This document shows positions 54,729 through 64,000 of a DNA stretch of 64,000 bases, piece by piece; within the stretch, counting starts at the first letter, position 1; each line of letters begins with the position of its first letter. The translations under genes and the position numbers were made by a program. This DNA is from Ichthyophis bannanicus. Its lineage: Eukaryota > Chordata > Amphibia > Gymnophiona > Ichthyophiidae. Below the pieces are notes generated by a model. That model saw nothing but the letters and a program-made list of their open reading frames with translations. It did no database searches and had not been told where the DNA came from. The stretch is from NCBI GenBank assembly GCA_033557465.1, contig CM066033.1:704973637-705037636 (forward strand), given 5' to 3'.

Positions 54729-55089
54729 CCATGGACAAGCAAGAAGGAAGTCCTCACGTATGGGTGACGTCCCCAATGGAACTCCGCATGGGAATGCTCC
54801 GTAGCTTTCATTGGAAGCTTTTGGGAAACTCCCCTGTGCATACATGCCTGCCTTCCTGCCTGCTGTGGCGCCATCTTTCTCCAGTTGCCTTTTTCCATGG
54901 AGCCCCTAGGATGTGCTCCTGCCATTGGCAGATAAAGGTTGATACTTTTTGCCCCCTCGTGGATCCTTTTCTTTCGTAGTGCCTACCACCTGTCATTGGT
55001 TGCGTCGGCTCCCCACCAATGACATTTTTTCTGTATTTTTTTACTTTTTTCAGGATTTTGTTCTCTCCCCTGCGATTTTGCTGACTGGA

Positions 55090-56960
55090 GATATTGAGCC
55101 ATTTGACATCACTGTCAATGTCTTCCCGGTCATTTCTAAGCCAGTCAGCGCGTTTAAAAAATGCACTAAATGTGCACCCACCATCTCGGTCGCTGACCAA
55201 CATAACTGGTACCTGCAGTGCCTCGGGCCCGACCATGAGCCTTCCTCGTGCAATTGTTTTTTTGCAGATGACAAAGGACCTAAGCGAGAGTCCCTCTTTG
55301 AGCCATCGGACTCAGCATCCTCAGCCCAGGCATCGATGCCTTTACGGGGCTCCACTGAGGCATCGGTGTCAGGCGATGCCCTTGCTCACTTGGAGTCGAG
55401 GGGCTGTGGTGCCATGGAATGGAGGTTTTCCATTGACCTCCAGTCGAAGCAATGGAAGGAGCTGTCATCCACTTTATCGACGTTGAAGGGACGACCAACC
55501 ACCGGGCCAAGAGCCATGGGCATCGGCACCGAAGCCCTTCCCGATGCAACATTGAGGGTGATGGCCGGGAGTGGCCTGCCAAGCCTCCCTGGCAGGAGGA
55601 ATCGACTCCCAGAGGGCTACCCGCAGTCTCCCGATGCACTAACTATCACGGAGTCCCCGAGATAGGTTCCAGAGTCAGTGGCCAAGGTTGTTCTTCCAGC
55701 CCCTATACCTTTGGAGATGGCAGTGCTGGAAGAGTGCCTTCAGGCCCTTGAGGTGCATATGGTGACTATCCTGGCCACATGGGCCTCAGTGCCCTCAGCG
55801 TCATCGCTGCTTGCTGTATAGCCCATCTTGGAGTCCCATGCACTCCCTGCCAAGGCAGGGACATTGGGTTGGCGTACTGAATCCATCAGTTCCTCTTGCC
55901 ATTTCCTTGTCCAGCGTCTCAGGTTCTGATGCTCCAGCACACTAACATCTTTGCACTGTGCTCCATTGTCCCATTGATGTTAGAGTTCCCTGCCTGGTCG
56001 GCATCGGGAGGAGGCCTGGCATTATTTTGACTTCCTCTTGGTCTCTGAAGGGTGGGAGATGGAGGAGGAATCAGTGTTGTCCGGGCGAGAGTCTGCCCTC
56101 AGACCCTTCCCATGTCCCTGGAGAACATGTCCTTCGTCCGGGACATGGCAAAGGCTGTTCCATTCTCATGGGATGTGGAGGACGAGCCATGGGCAGAAGA
56201 GATTGAGATCCTCCAATACCCCTTGGCTCCCAAGGAAGCCATCACGGTGCCTGTACACTTGGATCCTGCAGAGGCTGCTGCTCAGAATGCAAGAGAACCC
56301 CCTCATGGTGCCAGCCATCAGTAGGTGGCTCAATTCTATGTATCTGATCCAGAAGGCCCCAAGCTTCAAAAAACCTCAGCTACCCCACAGCTCCTTGGTG
56401 GTGGAGTCTGCTATGAAGCAGGTCAAAAGCACCCATTCCTTGGTGTTGCCGGGCAGGGAGGCCAGGACTCTTGATTCCTTCAGGTGGAGATGCTTTCATG
56501 GCTCCATACTGGTTGCCCGAATACTCTCCTACCAACTTTACTTGAGTATGTTCCTGAAGGACATCATCGCGGACCTGAACAAGTTCAGTTTCATTAGATC
56601 CATGGAGTGCCTTGATTCCTTCCATGCTCTGGTGGCCCATGTCAAGGATTGCTCGAAGTACATGGTTTTGTGCCACCTAAAATGCCTTTGAGTCTGCCAG
56701 CTGGGTGGCGGTCGTGGGCATCAGGGCACACTGCCTTGCTTGGCTTCAGTCCTCAGACCTGGAACAGTGAGTCCAGGACAAGCTGGCAGATGTGCCTTGG
56801 TGGGGGGGGGGGGGGAGATCCTTTTCAGCAAGCCAGTGGAGTAGAGGGCAGGCAAGGTTGAGAAGGAGCATGTTACCATCTCCAGACTCTCAAGGAAAAC
56901 TGCCGATCCCATGCAGAAGAAATACCAAGGGAAAAAGTCCTCCTACCAACGCAAGCACTG
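55090..56960 (+). pseudogene. DIRS-G gag
   Basis: The Cys/His cluster is recognisable but eroded (FKKCTKCAPTIS, HNWYLQCLGPDHE, with Cys to Tyr in the second pair, and CNCFF). Later blocks are ENMSFVRDMAKAV, ARILSYQLYLSMFLKDI and the AHVKDCSKY region. A poly-G run at about 56,800-56,815 lies where GENLFGK is expected. At least four frame changes. No start codon is recognised. Confidence 0.7.
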
Positions 56961-57189
56961 GTTCTACCAGAGCCCACAGCTGAAAGCACAGGTCCCGTGC
57001 CAGCAGAGGTGTGTCAAGCCTCAGAAGGCCCAGCCTGCTCATCAGCCGAAGCCTGGGGCAGGGTTTTGATTGATTTCCTCAGGAGTGTAGCCAGTCACCC
57101 TGTAGCCGATGTGGTACCTCTTCAGGTGGGGGACAGTTCATTCATAACCACCCCTCTCATCATCACAGATGCCTGGGTCCTCCAGATCA

Positions 57190-58916
57190 TCTAAAGTGGG
57201 TATGTGCTGTGCTTTGCCCAGTTGCCGCCCCACTTCTTAATACCCTTTGGACTCGCTACATCACGGTCTCCTACAGGAGGAGGTTACCACCTTGCTGACC
57301 AAGCTTGCCATCAAGGTTTGACTCAAGTTAGGCGGGGCTTCTACTCCCAGTACTTGTGATTCCTAAGAAGACGGGGTTCAAGCCCATTCTGGTTCTGCAG
57401 AACCTCAACCACTTTTTGGTGCGAGAAAGGTTTGATGGTCTCCCTGGGGACATTACTCTCTTACCTCCTCAAGGACAATTAGCTTTGCTCCCTGGATCTA
57501 AAGATTGCATATACTCACATCCTGATCCATCTGATTCACAGAAAGTTCCTCCGTTTCATGCTAGGGGATCAGCACTACCAATATCGAGTGCTTCTCTTCA
57601 GTCTCGCATCAGCCCCCAGGGTCTTCATGAAGTGGCTCGCGATGATAGCTGCTTACTTCAGGACCCTATGGGTCTTTGTCTTTCCTTACTTAGACGAGTG
57701 GCTTATAAAGAGCTCCACGCCAGATGGCGTCCAGCATTCGGCCCACCTGACCATTCAGTGTTAGAACAGCTAGGGTTTGTTATATATTACCTCAAGATGC
57801 ACCTGCAACCTTTTCAGCAACTGGCGTTCATTAGGGCTCTCCTCAAGACCACTCAGGCCAGAGCTTATCTCCCAATAGACTGCATGCAGTGGCTCACAGA
57901 GGTGGTCAGTGACATTCGACTAAAGCGCCACACAACAACTCGGGGGATGCAGTGGATACTCAAACACATGGCTTCAACAGCTCACATGGCCCTGTTGGCC
58001 CGTCTCTGCATGAGGCAGTCTCAGTGGACCCTGAGCACACAGTGGAAGCAGGCCACGGGCCGCCTCCGGGACCGGGTGTCAGTTACTGCACCTCTTGTGC
58101 AGTCTCTTCACTGGTAGCTGAAGCCACAGAACTTGATTTGAGGCCTCCCCTTCCAGTCAGCTATGCCCCACTGGATGTTCACCACAGACACGTCCAAGCT
58201 GTTCTGGGGGGCTCACCTGGACGGCTTACGCACTAAGGGCCTGTGGTCAGAGCAGGAGAGCCCATACCAGATAAACCACCTGGAACTTCAGGCCATTGCA
58301 AATGCTCTCCAAGCATTTCAGTCGCACCTGACCATCCAGGTAGTCCTGATTCAAATGGACAATCAACTGGAAATGTTTTACATCAGCAAGCAGGGGAACA
58401 CAGGATCATACCTCCTGTGCTGGGAGGCGGTGCGTTTGTGGGAAATTTGTCACAGCCCATGGAAAGGAACCGAGGGTGACCTATCTACCTGGAAAGTTCA
58501 ATGGCCTAAAAGAGACCACCTCAGCAGAGTCCTGCAACCTCATGAATGGACCCTCAATAGGCAGTTGATGGACTGAATCTTTTGAGAGTGGGGCACTCCA
58601 TTGATAGACCTCTTTGCCATGTCTCACAATGCCCAGGTAGATAAGCTTTGCTCCAGGGTGGCTGCTGGCGGCTGGCTGGCCTCAGATGCCTTCTTCCTGC
58701 ACTGAGGAGTGGGGCTGCTTTATGCATAGCCTCCGATCCTGCTCATGGTGAGGACGTTGCTGAGGCTCCATGCAGACTAGGATGATATGATCCTCATCAC
58801 TCCCTACTGACCCAGGTAGATGTGCTTGCCCCTACTGCTTAAATTCTCTCAGCAGGAGACTCTCCTGGGTGGCTCCTCAGACCTTACCTCTCAGGAGAAT
58901 GGGACCTTGTTACACC
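57190..58916 (+). pseudogene. DIRS-G RT / RNase H / partial methyltransferase-like region
   Basis: RT: GFYSQYL-like start (about 57,340), IPKKTGFKPILVLQNLNHFL, and FPYLDEWLI at about 57,681-57,707, where the second Asp of YLDD is Glu. RNase H: FTTDTSKLFWGAHL (58,180), INHLELQAI, QMDNQLEMFYISKQGNTGS and KRDHLSRV (to 58,535). WGTPLIDLFAMSHN (58,595) begins the methyltransferase-like part. Several stops and indels. Cut at 58,916. Confidence 0.75.
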
Positions 58917-59013
58917 ACAGTACATATGAACATAAGATAGGCCATACTGGATCAGACCAAAGTCCATCAAGCCCAGTATCCTGTTTCCAACAGTGGCCAA
59001 TCTAGGTCACAAG

Positions 59014-59336
59014 CAATGTTCCCTCTAAGCTGTGCTGGGTCCTTCGCCGGCACTCCTGCCGATTGGGGGGGGATGCAGCGCAATCAACGCTCTGCCCCTC
59101 CACCCACCGGCGGGAATGCCGGCGGAGGACCTGGCGTGGCTTAAAGAAAACATTGGCTGCGGCGTGTGTTAGACCCAACAGCACGCCACAGCCACTGTTC
59201 TCTTTAAGCCGCGCTGGGTCCTCCGCTGGCATTCCCACTGGTGGGGGGAGGAGTGGAGCGTCAATCGCGCTGCATCCCCCCCACCCCCCGGCAGGAATGC
59301 CGGCTGAGGACCCAGCGCAGCTTAGAGGGAACATTG
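59014..59336. mobile_element. hAT-like MITE
   Basis: Terminal inverted repeats are CAATGTTCCCTCTAAGC... and its inverse ...CTTAGAGGGAACATTG. They are flanked by the 8-bp duplication GTCACAAG (59,006-59,013 and 59,337-59,344). 8-bp duplications and CA(A/G)TGTTCCC-like ends are typical of hAT elements. The interior is itself largely palindromic (the two halves are diverged inverse copies) and very GC-rich. No transposase. Confidence 0.9.
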
Positions 59337-59873
59337 GTCACAAGTACCTAGCAGTTTCCCCAAAGGGCACAGGTTCCCCAATGCTTGTGTTGGGGCAAGC
59401 AGTGGATTTCCTGGGTCCCCTTTAATAATGGTTTATGGATCTTTCTCCAGGAACTTGTCCAAATCTTTTTTACTACATTCTCCGGTAACGAATTACAGAG
59501 TCTGATTACACGTTGAGTGAAAAAATATTTTCTCTTATTAATCTTAAATAGGTTATACTGTGGCTTCATTGCATTTCCCCTACTCTTTCTATATTTTGAT
59601 GGTGTAAACAATCAATCTACATTTACCCGTTCCACTCCATTCATTAATTTTTAGACCTCTATCATATCTCCCCTCCGCCGTCTCTTTTCCAGGTTGAAGA
59701 GCCCTAACCTTTTTAGCCTCTCTTAATAGGGGTATCTTTCCATCCCCTTTATGATTTTGGTGGCTTTTCTCTGAACCTTTTCTAATAACGCTATATCCTA
59801 TTAAAGATATGTCGACTAGAATTGCACACAATATTCAAGATGCGGTCGCACCATGGAACGATACAGAGACATT

Positions 59874-60380
59874 ATAATAGCCTATGAAGAAAGGCTAAAA
59901 AGGTTAGGGCTCTTTAACCTGGAAAAGAGACGGCTGAGGGGAGATATGATAGAAGTCTATAAATTAATGAACGGAGTGGAACGGGTAAACGTAGATCGAT
60001 TGTTTACGTTATCAGAATGTAGAAAGACTAGGGGACATGCAATGAAGCTACAGGGTAAACTATTTAAGACTAATAAAAGAAAATATTTTTTCACTCAACG
60101 TGTAATCAAACTCTGGAATTTGTTACCGGAGGATGTAGTAAAGGCTGTTAGTGTAGCTGGGTTTAAAAAAGGTTTGGACAAGTTCCTGGAGGAAAGGTCC
60201 ATAAACCTTTATTAAGAAGTGACCAAAGATATCAATGCTTGACCCAGTACAAGCATTGTGGAACTTGTGTCTCTTGGGGAAACTGCTAGATACATATGAC
60301 CTAGATTGGCCACTGTTGGAAACAGAATACTGGGCTTGATGGACCTTGGTCTGACCCAGTATGGCATATCTTATGTTCTT
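59874..60380 (+). pseudogene. CR1-like LINE 3' fragment, plus strand
   Basis: It encodes the C-terminal end of the same LINE family ([40 protein letters not shown]), with a stop at 60,213-60,215, then the 3' UTR and a TATCTTATGTTCTT terminus. It is inserted inside the minus-strand copy, which resumes at 60,381 (ATTCTCCATCCC). Open for 120 codons. Only a 5'-truncated tail, so not functional. Confidence 0.8.
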
Positions 60381-60755
60381 ATTCTCCATCCCTTTCTTTA
60401 TGATTCTTACCATTCTATTTGCTTTCTTGGACGCCGTTGCACACTGGGCAGAGGATTTCAACATGTTATCCATGATGATGCCTAAATCTTTTTCCTGGGT
60501 GGTGGTTCCTAATGTGGAACCTTGCATCATGTAACCATAGGTTGTTCTTCCCTAGGTGAATAATTTTGTACTTGTCTACATTAAATTTCATCTGCCATTT
60601 GGATGCCCAGTCTTCCAATTTATCAAGGTCCTCTTGCAAGTTTTCACAATCCCCTTAGGTTTTAACAACTTTGAATAATTTTGTGTCATCTGCCAATTTG
60701 ATTACCTCACTCATTATTTCCATTTCCAGGTCATTTCTGAATATGTTAAAAATCA

Positions 60756-61234
60756 GTGGTTGTTGGGGCATATACCTAAATTGTAGTTGTGTGGACGAAT
60801 AGAAATTAAGTGTTCACTGATTGCATTATATTTCATTAATAAATTAACATAGTATATGATGGCAGATAAAGACCAGTATGATCCATCTAGTCTGCCCAGC
60901 AAGGTGGCAAGAGTAGGTGCACCTGCCACTCCATACAGGTCACCCCTCCCCATGCCTTTGTTTAGGGGTGTACCCACCACTCCATGTTGGTCACCCCTAT
61001 TTGTTCAGATATAAGAGATAGTTATGTTTATTTTGATTTTATCCTGTTGCTATAAAGAGATCCACTGTGTCTGTCCCATGCGATTTTGAATTCTGTCACT
61101 GTATTTGCCCCCATCACATCCATTGGGAGGGCATTCCAAGCATCCATCACCCTTTCAGTGAAAAAGTGTTTCCTGACATTGCCTTTCAGTTTACCCCCTT
61201 GCAGCTTCATGTTATGTCCTCTAGATTTACAGTA
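60756..61234 (-). pseudogene. Second LINE 3' fragment, host of DIRS-H
   Basis: On the minus strand the C-terminal block reads SRGHNMKLQGGKLKG, KHFFTERVMDAWNALPMDV and TVTEFKIAWDRHSG. It is followed by a 3' UTR containing the tandem phrase GGTCACCCCT and the motif GGATCATACTGGTCTTTATC. DIRS-H enters the coding part at 61,235. The first about 90 bp (60,756-60,850) is unassigned. Confidence 0.65.
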
Positions 61235-61237
61235 TCT

Positions 61238-64000
61238 CCAGGAACAAGTCTTCACATATGGGTAACGTCGGCGCTGACGGAGCCCGCACGGGAATGCTCC
61301 CCAGCATCCAAACAGAAGGCTTTTGGGAGCATCCCTCGCGCCTGCGCGGTAGCTTCCCGCCCTTCCTACTGCCTCTCCCCAGTTTTCGTTTTTCCGCGGA
61401 GCCGGCAGGATGTACCTCCTGCCACCGCAGAAACTTTTTCTTCTTCTCTTCTTTTTCTGTTTCTTGTGGTCACGGTTCTTTTTTCCCACCGACACTGGCA
61501 CCGCTGGTGCCTTATTTTTCCTTCTTCCATTTTTTCCTTCGAGGAGTTTTCCTCGAGCCTTCTGAGGCCTACCGGGCTTTCCAGCATGGAGCCTTCTTCC
61601 CCTAAGAAGTGCCCCCACTGTGGAGACTGTTTTCTTCTTAGACTCCAACGCCTGGTGTCTCTCCTGTTTGGGCCCTGATACTTTTTCCCCCGGTTCTCCG
61701 GGCTTCAGCGTCGGGAGAATACCCTCCCTTTTCCGAGTGTCCCTCGATGACGTCTTTCCCCCTGAGGTGCGGTCATCGGTTTTCTCTTCTCTCCAGGATC
61801 AGGTAACCCAACAACAAGACTAACCAAACCTTGAGGGGTGAGTCTCATGCGCAGCATGACGACGGCTCCGGCCTTCCCCTCAAGCCCCATAAACCCCGGC
61901 GGGAGTCTTCGGGCTCCAGAGCCTCCACGGGGTTTTGGGTTGTTCCTGGGGTTCGCTCCTCATAGAACATTCTCGAGCCATGCTCGAGGGTGGTACCCAC
62001 TTTGGGCGGTGCCAACTCCTCGGCATCGGCGCCGGCGTCGAGTGTCCCACTCTTCACCAGGGACTGTCAGCTGGTGTCCTCGGTGCCGATCGACTCGACC
62101 CAGCCTGGCTTTCCTGCCTCCCAGCCGTGCGCGGCTGGGAATCGTCGGCTGGTGTCCTCGGTGCCTTCGGGGCTTACCGACTCAACCCGGTCTGGCGTGC
62201 CTACATCCCTGCCATGCGCGGAGGTGGTGCCCGCTTCGAGCGGTACCGATTCGTCGGCATCGAGTGTTTCACTCTTCGCCGGGGATCAGCATCGGGTGTC
62301 CTCGGTTCCTCCAGGGCCGATCGACTCGGTCCAGGCTTCCGCGGGGGCGGTACTGGCCTTGAGTGGCCCCGCCCCCTAGTGGCAGCTTCGGGGTCGAGTA
62401 CCCCATTCGTCATTGGGGGTCGCCATCTGGCTCCACCTTCGGAGCCGATCGATCTGTCCCGGACAGGCGGCTCAGCACCCCCACATTGCACGGGGCCGGG
62501 GCCGGGGCCGGACAGCGCCGACCTCCCGGCATCGCCGCGGGCGCCGTGCCCCACTCGTCACTAGAGTCTGCCCGCGGGAGGCCTCGGGACCTTTGGTCGC
62601 TTCGGCCCAGAGAAGTGCCGCTGCCATGGCGCCAGGGCGGTGCGTCTCACTCCCCGCCGGGGCTCGTCGGCGGGTTACCTGGGTACCCTCGAGGCCGGCT
62701 GGTACGTCCCGCAAGGTTTTCCCACTTGGAAAAACGGGCATGGGGAGAACCCCGACGTCTGGAAGGGCCTCTCTCCCGACAACGGGGAAGGCGTCGGGTA
62801 TTTCCCTCTTCGCCGAGTTTCAGCCTGGGAGGCCCTCGCTGCCCACGGCACCGATCGATGCGATTCCGATCCGCTTTCCGGGATCAGCAGCGCCGGCGCC
62901 GCCGGGGCCCTCTAGGGAGGCGTCGCTGGCTTCGCTCGGTTCGATGCCCAGTCTCGAATCGATCTCCAGTCTTGAAGGCACGGCTCCGACGTCTTTCGGA
63001 ACCGACCCCGGCCTCTTCCGACGGCGCAGTGCAGAACTTGCCGGCTCTCCGGCTGCCTCGGCGCCACTCCAGCCGCCTTCGCTGGCTGTTTTGGGGGCAG
63101 TCCCGCCCCCAAAGTCGGGGTCGGGGCCGAGGCCGCTCCCTTCGATGCCCAGCTTGGAATCAATCCCGGGCTCTGACGATGCAGTACCAACTGCCTCGAG
63201 TCGGCACTGTCAGTACCCTCCTCTATTTAGAGCGATTCCTCCTGCGCACCAGCATGGAGGGTCCCCTGGTGGTCAAGCGGGCCCTTCAACCTCGGCCTCC
63301 CCCGGAATAGCTCCACTGGGAGAACCGTCTTTTCAGGATTTTCTCCTTGACATGGCGGACTTGCTTGCCATTCCTCTCCCGGGTCCCTCGCTAAGTCCGG
63401 GTCCTGCAGAACAGGCAGCCATAATGCTTCCTCTGCATCCTTCCCTGCGGGACCTTCTGCTCGGGATTTGGCGCTTGCCTTTGCAGGTTCCTGCGCCGTC
63501 TGCAGCCATGCATGCCCGGTATCGGGTGCCCACCTCTCCGGGGTTTCAGACGCACCAGCTTCCCCATCATTCCATTGTGGTGGAATCGGCGCTGAGGAAG
63601 GTCGGCAGCAAGAAGAAGCACTCTTCTTGCCCCCCGAATCGTGCGTCTAAGGCGCTGGACAACTTTGGGCGACGGACCTTCCAGACGTCCATGTTGGCTT
63701 CCAGAATCCTTTCATATATTTTCTATATGAGCCTGGCGCTTCGGGAGGTCACCGAGAGGTTATCTCTTTTGTCTCCCTTTGTGTCGGCCACTAAGGCCCC
63801 CAACTATTCCTTGCTCCTGTACCATTGCAGGAATATCTCTTGGTTCCTTTCTCGTGCTGCCCTAGACTCTTTTGAGTCTGTTGGCAGGTCCTCTGCTGTT
63901 GCCATCGGGGCGCGTCGTAGAGCCTGGTTGCAGGCTTCCGACTTGTGCAGCTGGGCACAACATAATCTGGGTACTTCCCCATGCACTGGGGAAAACCTCT
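61238..64000 (+). mobile_element. DIRS-H retrotransposon, right part outside window
   Basis: It starts after TCT (61,235-61,237) with CCAGGAACAAG and then GTCTTCACATATGGGTAACG. Relative to A-C the left end lacks 11 bases just inside the terminus. The ITR continues to about 61,420. Gag follows and runs off the window. GC content is far higher than in the other copies, marking a separate family or a younger, less CpG-depleted copy. Confidence 0.82.
61587..64000 (+). pseudogene. DIRS-H gag, partial
   Basis: ATG at 61,587, then CPHCGD. A frameshift near 61,625 follows, then DSNAWCLSCLGPD in the next frame. The linker (61,850-63,300) is unusually long and GC-rich, with repeated GTGTCCTCGG...GACTCGACC units. 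The conserved C-half is well kept: SFQDFLLDMADLLAI (about 63,330), HSIVVESALRKV, ILSYIFYMSLALREVTERL, ALDSFESVGRSSAVAIGARR and CTGENL at the window end. Truncated by the window edge, so downstream integrity is unknown. Confidence 0.72.

Larger units (their letters stand above)
54729..58916 (+). mobile_element. DIRS-G retrotransposon, 3' truncated
   Basis: It begins after TCT (54,726-54,728) with CCATGGACAAGCAAGAAGGA, a diverged left end, and has ITR-like sequence to about 54,930. Gag, RT, RNase H and part of the methyltransferase-like region follow. CR1-like sequence replaces the rest at 58,917, so recombinase, ICR and right ITR are missing. It is the most decayed DIRS copy here except E. Confidence 0.78.
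58917..60755 (-). pseudogene. CR1-like LINE fragment, minus strand, twice interrupted
   Basis: This is the 3' part of a CR1-like LINE. From 60,755 leftwards come the RT C-terminus (TTTQEKDLGIIMDNMLKSSAQC, KKANRMVRIIKKG), the terminal domain (LEKR..., [19 protein letters not shown]), the 3' UTR and an ATCTTATGTTCATATGT end at 58,917. A same-family copy in opposite orientation (59,874-60,380) and a hAT-like MITE (59,014-59,336) interrupt it. Stops are present throughout. Confidence 0.75.

Noticed and set aside
61850..63300. CpG-island promoter of a host gene
   Set aside because: The GC-rich stretch lies inside the DIRS-H gag between conserved gag blocks, and no exon or splice structure is visible.
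1..64000. tRNA, rRNA or conserved host exons
   Set aside because: No cloverleaf with A and B boxes, no rRNA-like stretch and no non-repeat coding block could be supported by reading.

Overview
The window is vertebrate repeat DNA. I found no host exon, tRNA, rRNA or bacterial feature. Every long open frame belongs to a transposable element. DIRS-type tyrosine-recombinase retrotransposons dominate, accompanied by L2/CR1-like and L1 LINEs, a gamma-like endogenous retrovirus, and piggyBac-like and hAT-like MITEs. This mix fits a large amphibian genome, and a caecilian is my best guess, but nothing in the sequence fixes the species.

Layout. The window is a Russian doll of insertions. An old DIRS copy (E) is seen at 21,279-22,609 and 54,328-54,728. 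Two younger DIRS copies sit in it. The first is DIRS-A (left end off the window, to 21,275). A is split by DIRS-B (3,835-18,677), and B is split by DIRS-C (8,973-17,279). The second is DIRS-F (22,610-54,324). F's recombinase gene is split by an L1 (26,640 to about 48,235) and by an L2-like LINE, X3 (to 53,330). The L1 holds a piggyBac-like MITE (27,088-27,880) and a 16.7 kb provirus (31,342-48,075, minus strand). The provirus holds two full-length L2-like LINEs, X1 and X2, each with an uninterrupted ORF of over 1,000 codons. To the right lie DIRS-G (54,729-58,916), CR1-like fragments with a hAT-like MITE, and the start of DIRS-H (61,238 to the end).

DIRS architecture. Each copy reads left ITR, gag with an N-terminal Cys/His motif, RT (YLDD), RNase H, a methyltransferase-like domain, tyrosine recombinase (R, HxxR, Y), an internal complementary region (ICR), then right ITR. 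The ICR is the reverse complement of the two outer ends placed side by side. At three nested junctions the host frame can be followed through a shared TCT with no base gained or lost. That is the scar expected when a circular intermediate recombines at a 3-bp core. Most DIRS, L1 and retroviral frames are broken by stops and frameshifts, so X1 and X2 are the only elements that look capable of making their protein.

Main points for follow-up: the TCT-core junctions; a provirus whose LTRs are almost identical although its interior is broken and carries two LINEs; signal-peptide-like N-termini and 5' minisatellites on the L2-like LINEs; a perfect 2 x 248 bp palindrome at 49,112-49,653; and a 699-bp tandem duplication that ITR recombination can explain.
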